NCBI GenBank assembly: GCA_020809705.1
Contig: CP085828.1
Coordinates: 6,448,001-6,512,000 of the forward strand
DNA length: 64,000 nucleotides
Source: Calonectria ilicicola
Taxonomy: Eukaryota; Ascomycota; Sordariomycetes; Hypocreales; Nectriaceae
Direction of reading: 5' to 3'
The translations under genes were made by a program, and so were the position numbers. Within the stretch, counting starts at the first letter, position 1, and each line of letters opens with the position of its first letter. This document shows positions 47,157 to 57,578 of the stretch, in pieces. The notes beneath the pieces are model-generated. The model was not told where the DNA came from. It did not search any database and saw only the letters and a list, made by a program, of their open reading frames with translations.

Positions 47157-50100
47157 GTCTATGGCGTCTCCTCCCTCGAAAAAGAAAGCGGCAGCGAATA
47201 AAGCTTGGGTCGCGTCAAGGTTGAGCAGACAGGGTCGCGACCAGCGGGGTAGCTGATGGGGACGGAAGGGCCGGTCGGTATGTCACAAAGCCAAGGCAGA
47301 CAAGGCCAGTGGCATGCAGAAACGCAGAGGCCGTATTGGCGGCGGGCAATGCGCAAGGGAGAGGACGAGGGTGAGGTTGTTGAAGCTGGTGGTGATAATG
47401 TCGAACTCGGTTTGCGGCGGCTGTGGAGGGTGAAGGGAGTATTGCGCGTGGGCCGAAGAGAAGCGGAACGGGGGATTGACGACCTTTTGGACTCGCTGGG
47501 CAAGGGCAGGTAGGTCCACGGGGTGGTGGCCGGGGAGGCGTGGAAGCTAACGACAAGCGTGGCGTGTGGGCCTGGGCCTGGGCGTGAGATAAGTGACCCA
47601 GTTCGCTGGCGGAGCCTATCTTGAGCCAAGCACACGGCAAGGCAAGGTCTGATGAGCCAGTGCGGGGTGAGGCTTGGCGTGGTAGCTGTAGCAGCAAGGA
47701 CGAGGCGCACGGAATTATGATTAACTATGTCGCTTGTGAATGGGGAGCAAGTGCCGTTATCCTGGCGAGACCGCGCCCTTTCCGGGGAAGCTGTTGTTGA
47801 TGGAGTGAGGTTGCGCCGGGCCCAGTTTGGGGAGTAGCCTCTTGAGGCGGGTCGCAACGGTTTTTTTTTCTTCACCAAACGGGTCAACCGTTGTCGATGG
47901 CGATAACGGTAACGGAGACAATTGAAATGGGGGCAACACAAGGAGTGGGTGTTGCGCCTAATCAATTAGATTTCGGTAGGATTGTACGCTTGAACGAGGT
48001 TGCGACGGTTCAATGGCACACTGGAAGATTTTCAAGGTTACTCAACAGGCAGAGAGGCTCAAGTAAGGATGGGGAGACGGGGTGGGTGTGTTGTATGTAA
48101 GAGGGTGGAGAAGAAGGCATGGAGGAGATAACGAGAGCGATAGCGGGAGAAAAAAAAAATAGGACAAGAAAAAGAAATATTGTAAGCCTGGGTTGGTATC
48201 GCCAATTGCTGCTATACCTGAGGAGCAACAGGTAAATAAAAATAAAAAAAGAAAGAAAAAAAAGGAGATGGATGCACCATCACAGCCGCAATCGTTTCCC
48301 TACGAGACACGTGGTGCAGATCAGTGAAATAACAGACCATGGACGGTAGTCATGGTGGATGGTGGTGAGAGATGGAGGGTGAGGCGGAATACCTGTTCCA
48401 GCACAAAGAGGGGAGGTGAGGTACCTGAAAAGCAACCGACCTGTATGCGACGTCTAGTGGGATGCAGCTAGCAGTGACCTCACCCACTACACGCACTCCA
48501 CCTGCATCTTGCATCAGCCAAATCTCTTTGCTGTCACATTCTCCCTTTCCCATCCAACAGGATGCCAACAACACCTTCATCGCTTATCATGATACCTGAG
48601 ACACTCCGCGTACTTCCCCAGCAATCCAACCCGAGATATGACGTCCCAACTCAGACCCAAGCTAAAATCACGGCCGAAACCCGTCTTCTCCTCCCTTGCA
48701 TGCTGACAGCTTCACCAAGACAGGACAAAGCACACCCAGAAACAAGGTAGATGCATATGTCATATGTCCTATGTCCAAGTCCAAGTACCTTACCTTCCCT
48801 CGCAAAAGGGCAGCTCCAGACCCGCCCCGCCAAGTTAAAGGCACTGACCTGCTGCGGCTAAAGTGGTGCGCAGAGCATCCAAAGCGTTGCCAAGCAAGCG
48901 CTCCATGGCGTTGCTTTAGGCAGAATACCGAGGCGCAAGTCAATCAGTAGATTGGTCGTAAAAAATAACACCACTCCCTCCTTTGGATGTGTAATGGGAC
49001 GCCTCGTTTGCACCAGGCCCAATACGAAAGGCCCAAAAATTCGTCACGACCCTTTCGTACCATGGTTGGATTACAAAAACGACAATTGGGATGGGCGGGC
49101 TGCATCCTTGTTGGTCAGCCTGGATGGAACGCTGCACTCGATCGAAGCCATCCATCAGACTTGAAAGGGAGGGGGGGAGGGGGTGACAGCCACCAGGGTC
49201 CTGGAATTTCCAATGAGCAGCGGCAGAAACATAGTCACCTTTCAACAGCAGACAGCCCAGATACTGCAAGATACCTATTCGATACACTTACATGAGCAGC
49301 GTGCAAAACCACATCCAATATGGGTCGACCCGAGTCCGTCTCAGCCCAAGGCAAGGGAGGAGGAGACTGCAGCATGGGTAGGCCTGGCAGAGCTAGGATG
49401 CAGCTTGTTGGCTCACGCAAGCCGAGCTATGGACGATGGAACCCGCGGAATACCACGCTGTGACATCGAATAACAACCGATTGTGCATCTTGCATCTCGC
49501 TCGCAATCTGCTGCACACATGGCACCCCCGGATTACGGCGGGACCTTTGGAGCTCTGGCAGGTCCAGATCACAAGATGCTTTGTCGCCACGGTCAAGCCC
49601 AGCGGTCAAGGTCGGCTGTAAGTCGTCTGACAAGCTGGCCGCTGGTTTATCTGGCACAACCATCCGTGCTTTAAGCCCCTTTTCACCAATTCAATGACAG
49701 CAGTGGTCACTTGACGCTAGTCATTCTCCCAGCTCTGCCACAATGCTGATGAACTTTGTGTGCCGTCTTCTCCACCGCCTCGGCCACCCAATGGCAGCAC
49801 CAACTGAAACGCCGCCGCGGTCCAACCCCGCCAAGGGCCACGATGTCATGGCCTCTTCCCCAGATGGCCCATGCCTTTCCCGCATCGCTCGTCGCGCTGG
49901 TGGTGCATTTAGAACCTTCCATGGCCAATCGCGGGCCCCGAATCGCCCGTCACGTTACCAACGACATGCTCCCGTCGCAAAATTACGTACAGCATTTCCT
50001 CCCAGCCTCCGATGAACTGGTCGTCAGTGCATCCACACCAAACAGATTGCCCAAAATTCGTCGGTAGCCCTAACGAAAGCGTTGCAGTCGTTCGCCCACG

Positions 50101-51670
50101 CCCCAATGCATCTCCCGCCTTTTCATTTCCGAGTCTGGGGAAAATACGGGGGCTTTCCTTGGCTAGGCGACACGGACGTATTGTATATATGTTTGTATCA
50201 TCACCCCCAGTGTTTGCGTGTAAGTCAACCCATCAATCAATCCAGCTGACAAACACGCGCCACTCTCATCTCACACACCACAAGCTCAATAAATTCAACT
50301 CTCCGCGTCCCGGTCCCGGTCCGGACCCGGAGATAACCAGAAGGGTCGGCCTGGTCGACGGAACAAGATGGGCGTGCATAGCGGCACTGTGCTATGCTAT
50401 TTATTACCAAGCCACTACACAACAATGCATCCCAAAGCTCCATCGTCGAGCTCTCCCCGCCTACCCATTGGCGAATCGACACATCCATCCCCATCAATAG
50501 AGCCCCTCCGCCCCAGTAACTTTTTGCACCTTCTTCTTGCTCGTACGTAACAGCCGACCATACATGCGGCCGCAAAAGGCCAGAAACCTGGTAAAAAGAA
50601 GGAAAAGCCGGGTCCCAATCCTGGGCTAGCATATGTGGCCTTCCCCCTCCTGCATTACCACCCCGCATCGAATCCTTATCCAAGATGGATTTCAAACTCT
50701 GCATTGCCGAAGTGTCCGCTGGCGAACCCGTCTCCCTCGGAACCCCGGTTTTTGCGATCCTGTCAATGACAAATGCCACTGTCGGTTAACTGCCCCGATG
50801 AGGCACTTGTTTACTGTAAAATGTGAGACTCTAGAAATGCAGGTGTTAGTCCGGACGTTGTCCGTTGTCCGCCATCCCGTCGATCCCCTGCCTTTGGCCT
50901 TTTTTTCTCCGGGTCCCCGTCACCTTGCCGTTTACTAGGAGAGGGTCGGCCCGAGTTAATCATCCACGAAGTAAAGATAAGGCCATCAAAGACATGATAA
51001 ACTAGCGTGCTGTTCATTTATTTCGACCGAGACAGAGCTTGCGAGTAGCTTTCATCTGACATATTGATATCCAAGCGCAAAGCTCAGAACTTACATTCAG
51101 CATGTCATCGAGTCAGTGCTTCGAGCTCCGATCCACACATATATGGGACTATGAGACCCGGCAATACCCACGAGGCCTGTGGTTATCGTGCCTCTAGTTG
51201 CCCTGCTGATGTTACAAACTCAGTTTGGCCAATCATAGACCTTCGCTCTTCCGCTTTAAGGGAATGGAATGCGCCATAGAGAACTATTATTCGGTTTGCA
51301 GCGGGTTATCAGCCTTGCAGCTCTCTCAAATCACCCTTTCTAAAGCAAACATGACCTAGCAGTCACCAATAACTATCTATATCCTTATCTATTCTATAAC
51401 ATATAGATTCGTAAACTAGATGGGTCTAGTTGATAGACACATGCTGTTTAAATCATGCTTCTCTATACACCCGATCTACTCTCTTGTAGTAATGTCCTGA
51501 TCGAACTCTATTCAACCAATCATCTTCAAAAAGTTCCTCGGATCGCTCAGATAGAACCCTTTTTGAGTTCCATCGCCTAGATCGCTCCATGCCTGGATAT
51601 GAAGCTCCAGCTGCTTCCTGTTTCTCATAGTTACCGCCTCGCAATCAGTTAAACAATATCTGCAACTGAT
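47157..51670. other. intergenic and leader upstream of the Zn2Cys6 gene
   Basis: About 4.5 kb without a supportable gene. The part 47157-48300 is probably promoter and 5' UTR of the minus-strand regulator. A 268-codon minus frame (47965-47159) stops just before its ATG but is Pro/Ser/Arg-biased and domain-free. The 180-codon frame at 50237-50779 is also unrecognised. Around 51370-51470 the sequence becomes rich in TA dinucleotides, a possible mark of repeat-induced point mutation. Confidence 0.5.
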
Positions 51671-52356
51671 TTAGTGTCTCGTCGATTGCGGCCCGGTCTT
51701 GGAACTCGAGTTCGTATCCAGCTTTGACTCATCTGAGCCCCAATTCATCACTTTCATGAAGCAATCGTATGTAGGAAAATATTGATAGCGGCATAGTAAA
51801 AATTCCGGGAAGCACTCTAAAGCCAAAAGATTTATCCTCCAAATACATTCCCAGTGACTACGCACAATAAGCCTACCCTTGACTATTTTAGGTGTGCAGG
51901 AATAATTCTTTTCTCTTTGGCCTTTGACAAGTTTCCCAATTTTATATGGCTTCATCATAGTCGCCAGGAAGTCGGAATTGGAAAGACTGAGGCGAACATG
52001 CTTAAGGGCGGTCCGCACATGAGCTTGCCCCCAGCGCAATTCCGGTTCCGCTCTGGCGACGAACAGGTCGTTGCAAGGACAGATCAGGTGGACATCTCGA
52101 GGTGGAGTCAATCCCCGGTGTGTAGTCGGTGGCATTTCTCGTATGCTCAAAAGTCTTCGTCGGTAGGTGCTATCGCCAGACAAAGTCGGTACACGTCTTG
52201 AGGGTTTCTCATCTCCTCCTCCCAGTCTCTATTGGCGAATAAATACATATCCTTGCATGTTCTCGAAAAGCAAAACAGCTTAACCAACCCCAGATGCTCC
52301 GTCGTCCTGAGTTGAATTTCGCATGGTAGCCGCATCCATAGGGAACGTTTCTCCAT
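51671..52356 (-). pseudogene. F-box-like protein, decayed paralogue 1
   Basis: The 5' part starts at 52356 and encodes an F-box-like N terminus (LPCEIQLRTTEHL, LFCFSRTCKDMYLFANRDW). It hits TGA at 52147-52149 and, in the same frame, TGA at 52108-52110. Against paralogue 2 (53520-54398) both stops fall on Trp codons: DF-stop-AYEKCHRLH aligns with DYWACVECCRLHRV, and TGD-stop with VQDW. After that the homology continues in another frame (from about 52100), ending at 51671 with TPKIVKGRLIVRSHWECI, which matches APKVIKGKFLVSNSWEYI of paralogue 2. So two TGG-to-TGA changes and a frameshift break this copy. F-box proteins normally bring substrates to SCF ubiquitin ligases through Skp1. No intron with good signals repairs the breaks. 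Confidence 0.7.
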
Positions 52357-52741
52357 GTTTGTACGTGTTTTGAGAAAGTATCAGGTTCTAGGTCAAAGAG
52401 GTAGATTGAATAGTAATTAAATTAAGAACTGTGTAGTTTTTCAATAATCACGTCTCAAGTGGGCAACTTATTTCCTGAGAAGACGAGGTCACGGGGTTAA
52501 GAACAATGGTGAGTGTCCAATACAGACGAACAAGACATTGGTTTTTTTTTCGAGTTATTTTGTTCTACACCTATTCCAGTTCTTCCATTTAGTCGCCTAC
52601 TGCTTCCTTGATAGTATTCTGTCCCCACATGTTTCTTTGTGTATGGCCATGCTCTTTTTCGTACACTGGTTTCTAGACCTTTCAAAGTAAGCGTACGTAT
52701 AACGAGCACATCCAAAAACAGCACTGTTATATTCCTAAGTA

Positions 52742-53080
52742 TTATTTACGCTCAGAAGCCCTTGCAGAATAATTACGCGAATGGACTCGCCATTGCAACA
52801 CAAAGTCCTCTCGAAGTTTTCTTAGGTCGGATTCTCTCCCTATACCTCGTGCTCTCATGACTTCTCCTCTCTCAGCATTGAGGGCGGAAGGCCGGAGATG
52901 CCAGCAATGATGCGCCGCTTTATGACATGTCTGTGAAAAGGCGTAAAAACTATCCTTATCCAAAAATAGTATGATCTTTTTTTGGTTCATCTTGAGCTTG
53001 AAAAGGGGACATTTCTGTTTCAGGCCTCTTTTCATCATGAGCTTGGGAAGGGGACATGTCTGTTTCACGCCTCTTCTCAT
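52742..53080 (-). CDS. short F-box-like open frame, paralogue 3 (possibly truncated)
   Basis: A 112-residue frame from the Met at 53080. Its first 30 residues are two imperfect 15-residue repeats (MRRGVKQTCPLPKL and MKRGLKQKCPLFKL), coded by a 45-bp tandem duplication. Then comes a weak F-box-like stretch: IILFLDKDSFYAFSQTCHKA, matching the LELHEIYCLARTCKSM region of paralogue 2. The C-terminal part is basic (SDLRKLREDFVLQWRVHS). The frame stays open upstream to 53323, but that part has no coding character. It lies between two related copies on the same strand. It may be a fragment and not an active gene. Confidence 0.4.
   Translation of the reverse strand: MRRGVKQTCPLPKLMMKRGLKQKCPLFKLKMNQKKIILFLDKDSFYAFSQTCHKAAHHCWHLRPSALNAERGEVMRARGIGRESDLRKLREDFVLQWRVHSRNYSARASERK
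52994..53080 (-). repeat. 45-bp tandem duplication in paralogue 3
   Basis: Units at 52994-53035 and 53039-53080 match at 37 of 42 positions and are in frame. Each codes for R-G-x-K-Q-x-CPL-x-KL. The divergence between units implies the duplication is not recent. Confidence 0.85.
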
Positions 53081-53519
53081 TTTTAGCGAGAGATGGATGG
53101 ATTCAAAGAGAAAATGTGACGAAGCAGTTTCAGACGAGTCGATAAGTGAGGTGAAGGGAATGGCTGGTTGATCAAACAGATACACGTATGACGAGCAGAT
53201 ATGTACTCGCACATATATACGCGGGAGTGTTGCACAGTGAGATCTATTACAAACACAAAGGAATGTAAAGTGTGGAACAAGGCGTAAGGCATGGAGTGAT
53301 GACCTGTAATAAAAGTGCACCAATGATTTATGTTCAGTACAACCATTTTCATGTATCTATTAAAAATAACACACAAGCCATACTCGAAAACCTTTAAAAG
53401 AATTGACAGATAAGGTTAGTATAGCGTTTGTGTTTCTTTGTTTCTGCCAGAGTCGCTTTATCATGGTTACCTACCCTACGGTCCAGGCGACACATCACAG
53501 AGCGTTTCTGCTCATGTGT

Positions 53520-54398
53520 TCAGAACCCATCATAAATTTTTCTTACATCGCCTACCTCTAACACAGATTCCCGTGGCCCTGCATGCCACGGTAACATTAC
53601 AACGTGCCCGTCCCCGAGGTCCGTCCACGAACAAATTCTAAACTTGTGTGTTTCCGGCTCCAAGACAATCATGTAGTCTGTTAAACACTCGTTACAATTA
53701 AAATTCTGTTCTACACCCGGAGTTTTCACCGCTTGAGCGACGTAGGCTTCAAATATAGTCATGTCCTGGCCGTTTCTAAGTGGGTTCGTCCGATCCACTC
53801 GGTGCCCATTATTTATGTGAGGGCAGATGCATACCTGCAGCGGCACAAAACCTCCAGAGTAGGTGATGTACTCCCAGCTGTTAGACACTAGAAATTTGCC
53901 TTTGATGACTTTCGGCGCTGAGCGGATCGTGACCTGTCTCCAGGACCTATCGGACATTACAGCCTAGCGTGTGTCCTCCCGCGGCGTTAGATGAAGCACT
54001 CTGGCGCTGTTTCGGCAGCTGTACTCGAGAGCAAGCTGCAGGCTAGCTTCCCCTCGGCACGTCAGCCGTCCGGCAAAATTGCAAAGGAGCGTAACGGGCA
54101 TTTCCCACGGAGAGAGCTCCGAGCGGACGTCCAGCACCGGGGTCCAGTCCTGCACGCGATGGAGCCGGCAGCACTCAACGCACGCCCAATAGTCCGACAT
54201 TATATTCAACCCAACCTTCTGCCAAAATTCGTACGCAACCTCAGGAGCGCTCAACTCCTGCTTCCAGTTGCGATGTGCGGACCCCCACCACATGCTTTTG
54301 CAGGTCCGAGCCAGACAGTATATCTCGTGTAGTTCCAGGTGTTCCACAACGAGGGACTGGATTTCGGGCGAGAGCCCCAGTATACGAGGCGTCCCCAT
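53520..54398 (-). pseudogene. F-box-like protein, paralogue 2, interrupted by an in-frame amber codon
   Basis: One 293-codon frame from the ATG at 54398 to the stop at 53520, broken by TAG at 53964-53966 after REDTR. The frame continues at once as AVMSDRSWRQVTI. The N terminus is an F-box: LSPEIQSLVVEHLELHEIYC, then LARTCKSMW and HRNWKQEL. The C-terminal half (APKVIKGKFLVSNSWEYI, CICPHINNG) has homology in paralogue 1. The amber codon could derive from CAG by C to T. A 78-nt intron with donor GTACAG and acceptor GATAG would also remove the stop in frame, with CTAAC inside, but paralogue 1 keeps coding sequence of about the same length there, so I prefer decay. The protein would serve as an SCF substrate receptor if expressed. 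Confidence 0.65.
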
Positions 54399-55811
54399 CT
54401 TCCCTTGGTGGAGAATTCGGTATCGGCCAAGGAAAAAATAACGTCATACGGATTCGAGACGGCCAAAGTAGTAGAAGGTAGGTGCTGCTCTTCAAGTAGT
54501 CCTTTGAAACAAGGGTCCATTGCGGTAGCATTGGGGAACGACAGCCCACCTAAATAGGGTCCACGGATCGGCGGGAACACATATTCAGTGTAATGCTTTA
54601 ATTTGACACTGATCTACGGACTAATAGTTCTATTTCAAGTGAGGTGGGCCCGAGTGGTTCAGAGGTAATCAGAGATAAGATGGCAGGCATGGGCGATACC
54701 TAAACCAGCCTAAGAAGAAACCATAACCCAAAAGGTTAATAATACATACCATGCCGTTGGAGATCCAGTCTGTCGGTACATTTTTGGTTCATGTGCAAGT
54801 AAGTTATCGAGGCTGTCCTTTTGGGTAGCAGCACGTTTCATGGCTTGGTCTATCTCGGCAGTGAAGCTCTCCCCACACTCAGCTTCACCCAATCACGTAT
54901 TCGGAAATATTTTGACATGGTTATTATATCACATAGCTAGTACATAGGCTACTGCATCGATTGTCAAAGTTAGGGTGCCCATTTTAATTCGATTGGCCTG
55001 TCTTCGATGCGTCCAAAATACGCGTATGCATGCCCCTCTCCATCCACCAATGACAAAAAATATCGTAGAGCAAACCAACAGAAACCGCAAAACAAACTCC
55101 CATCAGCGTCTTCGGTTGTCTCCATCCCACCTCTGCAAAGCCAGGAATAGGGTGTATAGTCCAATGACTGCCGACTGCCCCCAAAACGCATGATACGTAA
55201 ATCCCCCGCGCCTGCATCAGGTGGCATCCTCTCGGGAACCGATGCCAAAACCAACCAACGCCTTTTCAGCGGCCTCCTGATTTCTTCTTAAACCCCCTTC
55301 TTTTAAAGCGCAGGATCGTACATTTCGCCAAGCGAGAGAATAAGAAACGATGTGACTTTGGCGAGTGGTGAGGAGGGTAAGTCACGGCCGTCTGCCGATA
55401 GCTAGTCTCCACCGTTCACCTTGTCCTGTAGGTAGTCCGTGCACCATGCTTCTCTCGTGAGTGAAAAGACATGCATGCGGCCGCACGGGGGGAGAGGAGC
55501 ACATTGAGATGCCGATGCTCACTATCCTGAACCCTCAGATTTCTTGCCCATGGTAAATCTTTCCGTCAACCAATCCCTTGTAGCTCCCGTTTTGGATTTT
55601 TTTTATATCTTTTCTTCCTTTTCTTGTGTTCGTCGCTGAAATCCCACCCGTCATTACCTAATCATGTCGTATACCGTCTTGTTCCCGCGTCCATTCGGAA
55701 ATCAATCGCTGAACTCCTCGGGCAAAAAGAAACAATAAGGTTTACATTAGTTGTGGGTGTGAGGCGGCTCAGCCAACAAGACCCTTCTTCGACTTTAAGG
55801 CTGTCAGCTAA
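54399..55811. other. intergenic between F-box paralogue 2 and TAF14
   Basis: About 1.4 kb. On the minus strand a 77-codon frame at 54984-55217 has one hydrophobic helix (TLMGVCFAVSVGLLYDIF) flanked by Trp-rich sequence; I cannot identify it, and it may be a fragment. The rest, including the 54710-54892 frame, is not supported as coding. Confidence 0.45.
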
Positions 55812-57578
55812 TCATTGACAAGACGCAAAGAGGAATCTACTCACCAGATGATCCCAGAGCTTAGTAGAGAGGGTCTCTGGCATCGTATAAAGATCGATAG
55901 AAAACTCTCCCGCTTGAGTCAAGTCATCCACTATTAGCTCACCACACATAAATCAACCGAGGAAGAAATAGATAGGGGGGCGGGGAGGGGATGGGAGAGA
56001 CCCGAGGGCCGACTCCATCTGTAACCCCGATATGAAATCAACTTACCCTCCACGTCGCTTCGGATGTATGTGTCTGGGCCCTTGTTCTCGTTGATGAGCT
56101 GGATGACACGCAGCAAGTCCTCCTCCTCAAGCTTCTCGAGTGCCTCGGCAATCTTCTCGTAGTCAAACTTCTGGGCGCTCTTCTTGGTGGCAACACCCTT
56201 CTTCTTGGCCCGGTGGTCATCATCGGTGGGTAGGGGACCAGTCTCACGCAGGCGCTCCTGTAGCGCTTGGGAGGGGTTCTTGAAGGTGACGGCGTGTGTA
56301 GAATCGTACTTGTTCTTGCCAAAGTTGAGATCCTGGATGATGGGGGCGAGCTTGGTCTTTTCGGTGGTGTAGCAGTCGATGCTGAAATCGAACTCACCCC
56401 AACCTTCATTCGTGCAAGTAAAGGGTGGCTTAGTGAAGGCTGGCGTGTGCGGTTAGCGGGTGAACTTGGTGCTACAAAGTAAAACAATGTCATTTCAAAT
56501 TGCAGGGATTCGCATACTCTGGACGGGGTTCTCGAATGTAGGGTGAAGGTTGTAGACGACCTTGGTGAAGACGTCGGCAGGGCGCTCATTGCCGTCCTCG
56601 TCAAGTAGGTACAGCTTCAGGCTCCATTCTCGCATGGGGAAACCCTCTACTGCAGGCTTGTCGGTACTAACACACCATTAGTACTCGCGTCTTTGGCTAA
56701 GATGGATGTGCGCCACGTGGGAGAACATCGGGAATAAGGTAGTCTCTTCGGGACGGTGGGAGACCAGTAGCAGTACTCACACGACGTGTTGTTCAGTGAC
56801 AACCTTGACTTTACGCTGTAAATCGTTAGCACCGGGTCCATCGGCGGACAGGCTCGTTTGCCTCCGCTTGCGCGGAGTGGCGGCACGTCGAGTTCGTTGC
56901 CTGGGCATGGTTGGGAGGTGGTGGCAGGCGTGTAGATTGGTGTGACGGTGCGGCGTGTAGGATGATGTACAAGGGGCAGCGGCGATGATAGCAAACGGCT
57001 TCAGCCAAGGTAGAGTTGGAGGAGCTGAGAAACGTGTAGATGAATGCGATTACTTTTGACGGGAGCAATGGCGATGACAATTGTGATGGACAGACGAGCG
57101 AACAGGCAGCAAACGGGAACAAAGGCAGCAGGCAGGCGGCGCGACAAACAAACGCGTGCAAGACGTCGTGCTTGTGCCACGGAGCTGTTCAACGCCTGAC
57201 GAGAACATCCGAAGCGGACCGTTGCCAGCTGTCGATGAGCTGAGCCCGACTGACAAAAAGGCCCGTCACTGACCGGCCATCCATTGTCGCTCTCACATCG
57301 CATCGCGTCGCAAACTTGACCGGCGCAAGTAACGGCGAGAGAGGCCATCACCAAGCGCGAATCATCGACGGGCCAAATCGAAGACCCAGAGGACAGACAC
57401 AGCCAGCCAGAGCTTCCGGAAGGATCACTGACCCAATCAAGCAAAGCTGACCAGACGACCCTGGGAGGGACGAAGGGGGGAAGGAATAAGAGCAAGACGA
57501 CGACAGGCGCGCAAGACGACTTGGACGGGACAAGTAGAAAGAAAAAAAAGTCAAGACGTCACTTACCTCGACCAACAT
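55812..57578 (-). CDS. TAF14: Taf14, YEATS-domain subunit of TFIID/TFIIF and chromatin remodellers
   Basis: Exons on the minus strand: 57578-57567, 56815-56781, 56666-56518, 56439-56047 and 55930-55845 or further. Taf14 binds acylated histone H3 through its YEATS domain and is shared by TFIID, TFIIF, INO80, SWI/SNF and NuA3. The YEATS fold is clear: RKVKVVTEQHVV, FPMREWSLKLYLLDEDG, VFTKVVYNLHPTFENPVQ, PPFTCTNEGWGEFDFSIDCY and TEKTKLAPIIQDLNF. The C-terminal ET-type helices follow: YEKIAEALEKLEEEDLLRVI, then GEFSIDLYTMPETL and LWDHL. Exon 1 encodes only MLVE, giving a start like yeast Taf14 (Met followed by a basic strand). Its 751-nt intron ends with CTAAC and TTTACAG. An unspliced ATG at 56908 is also in frame and would add 27 residues. 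The 3' end is open: reading through the last GTGAGT gives a stop at 55812, but a further short exon is possible. Confidence 0.88.
56816..57566 (-). other. TAF14: unusually long first intron of TAF14 (proposed)
   Basis: Donor GTAAGT at 57566-57561, branch CTAAC and acceptor TTTACAG ending at 56816. At 751 nt it is several times longer than most introns in this window (about 50-190 nt). The alternative is transcription from inside it, using the ATG at 56908. Confidence 0.6.

Noticed and set aside
47159..47965. 268-codon minus frame ending just before the Zn2Cys6 gene's ATG
   Set aside because: Lacks an ATG at its listed start, is Pro/Ser/Arg-rich and lies where the 5' leader is expected. A small upstream ORF effect is possible but not shown.
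50237..50779. 180-codon minus frame
   Set aside because: No recognisable motif, no neighbours or splice sites in support; composition fits chance.
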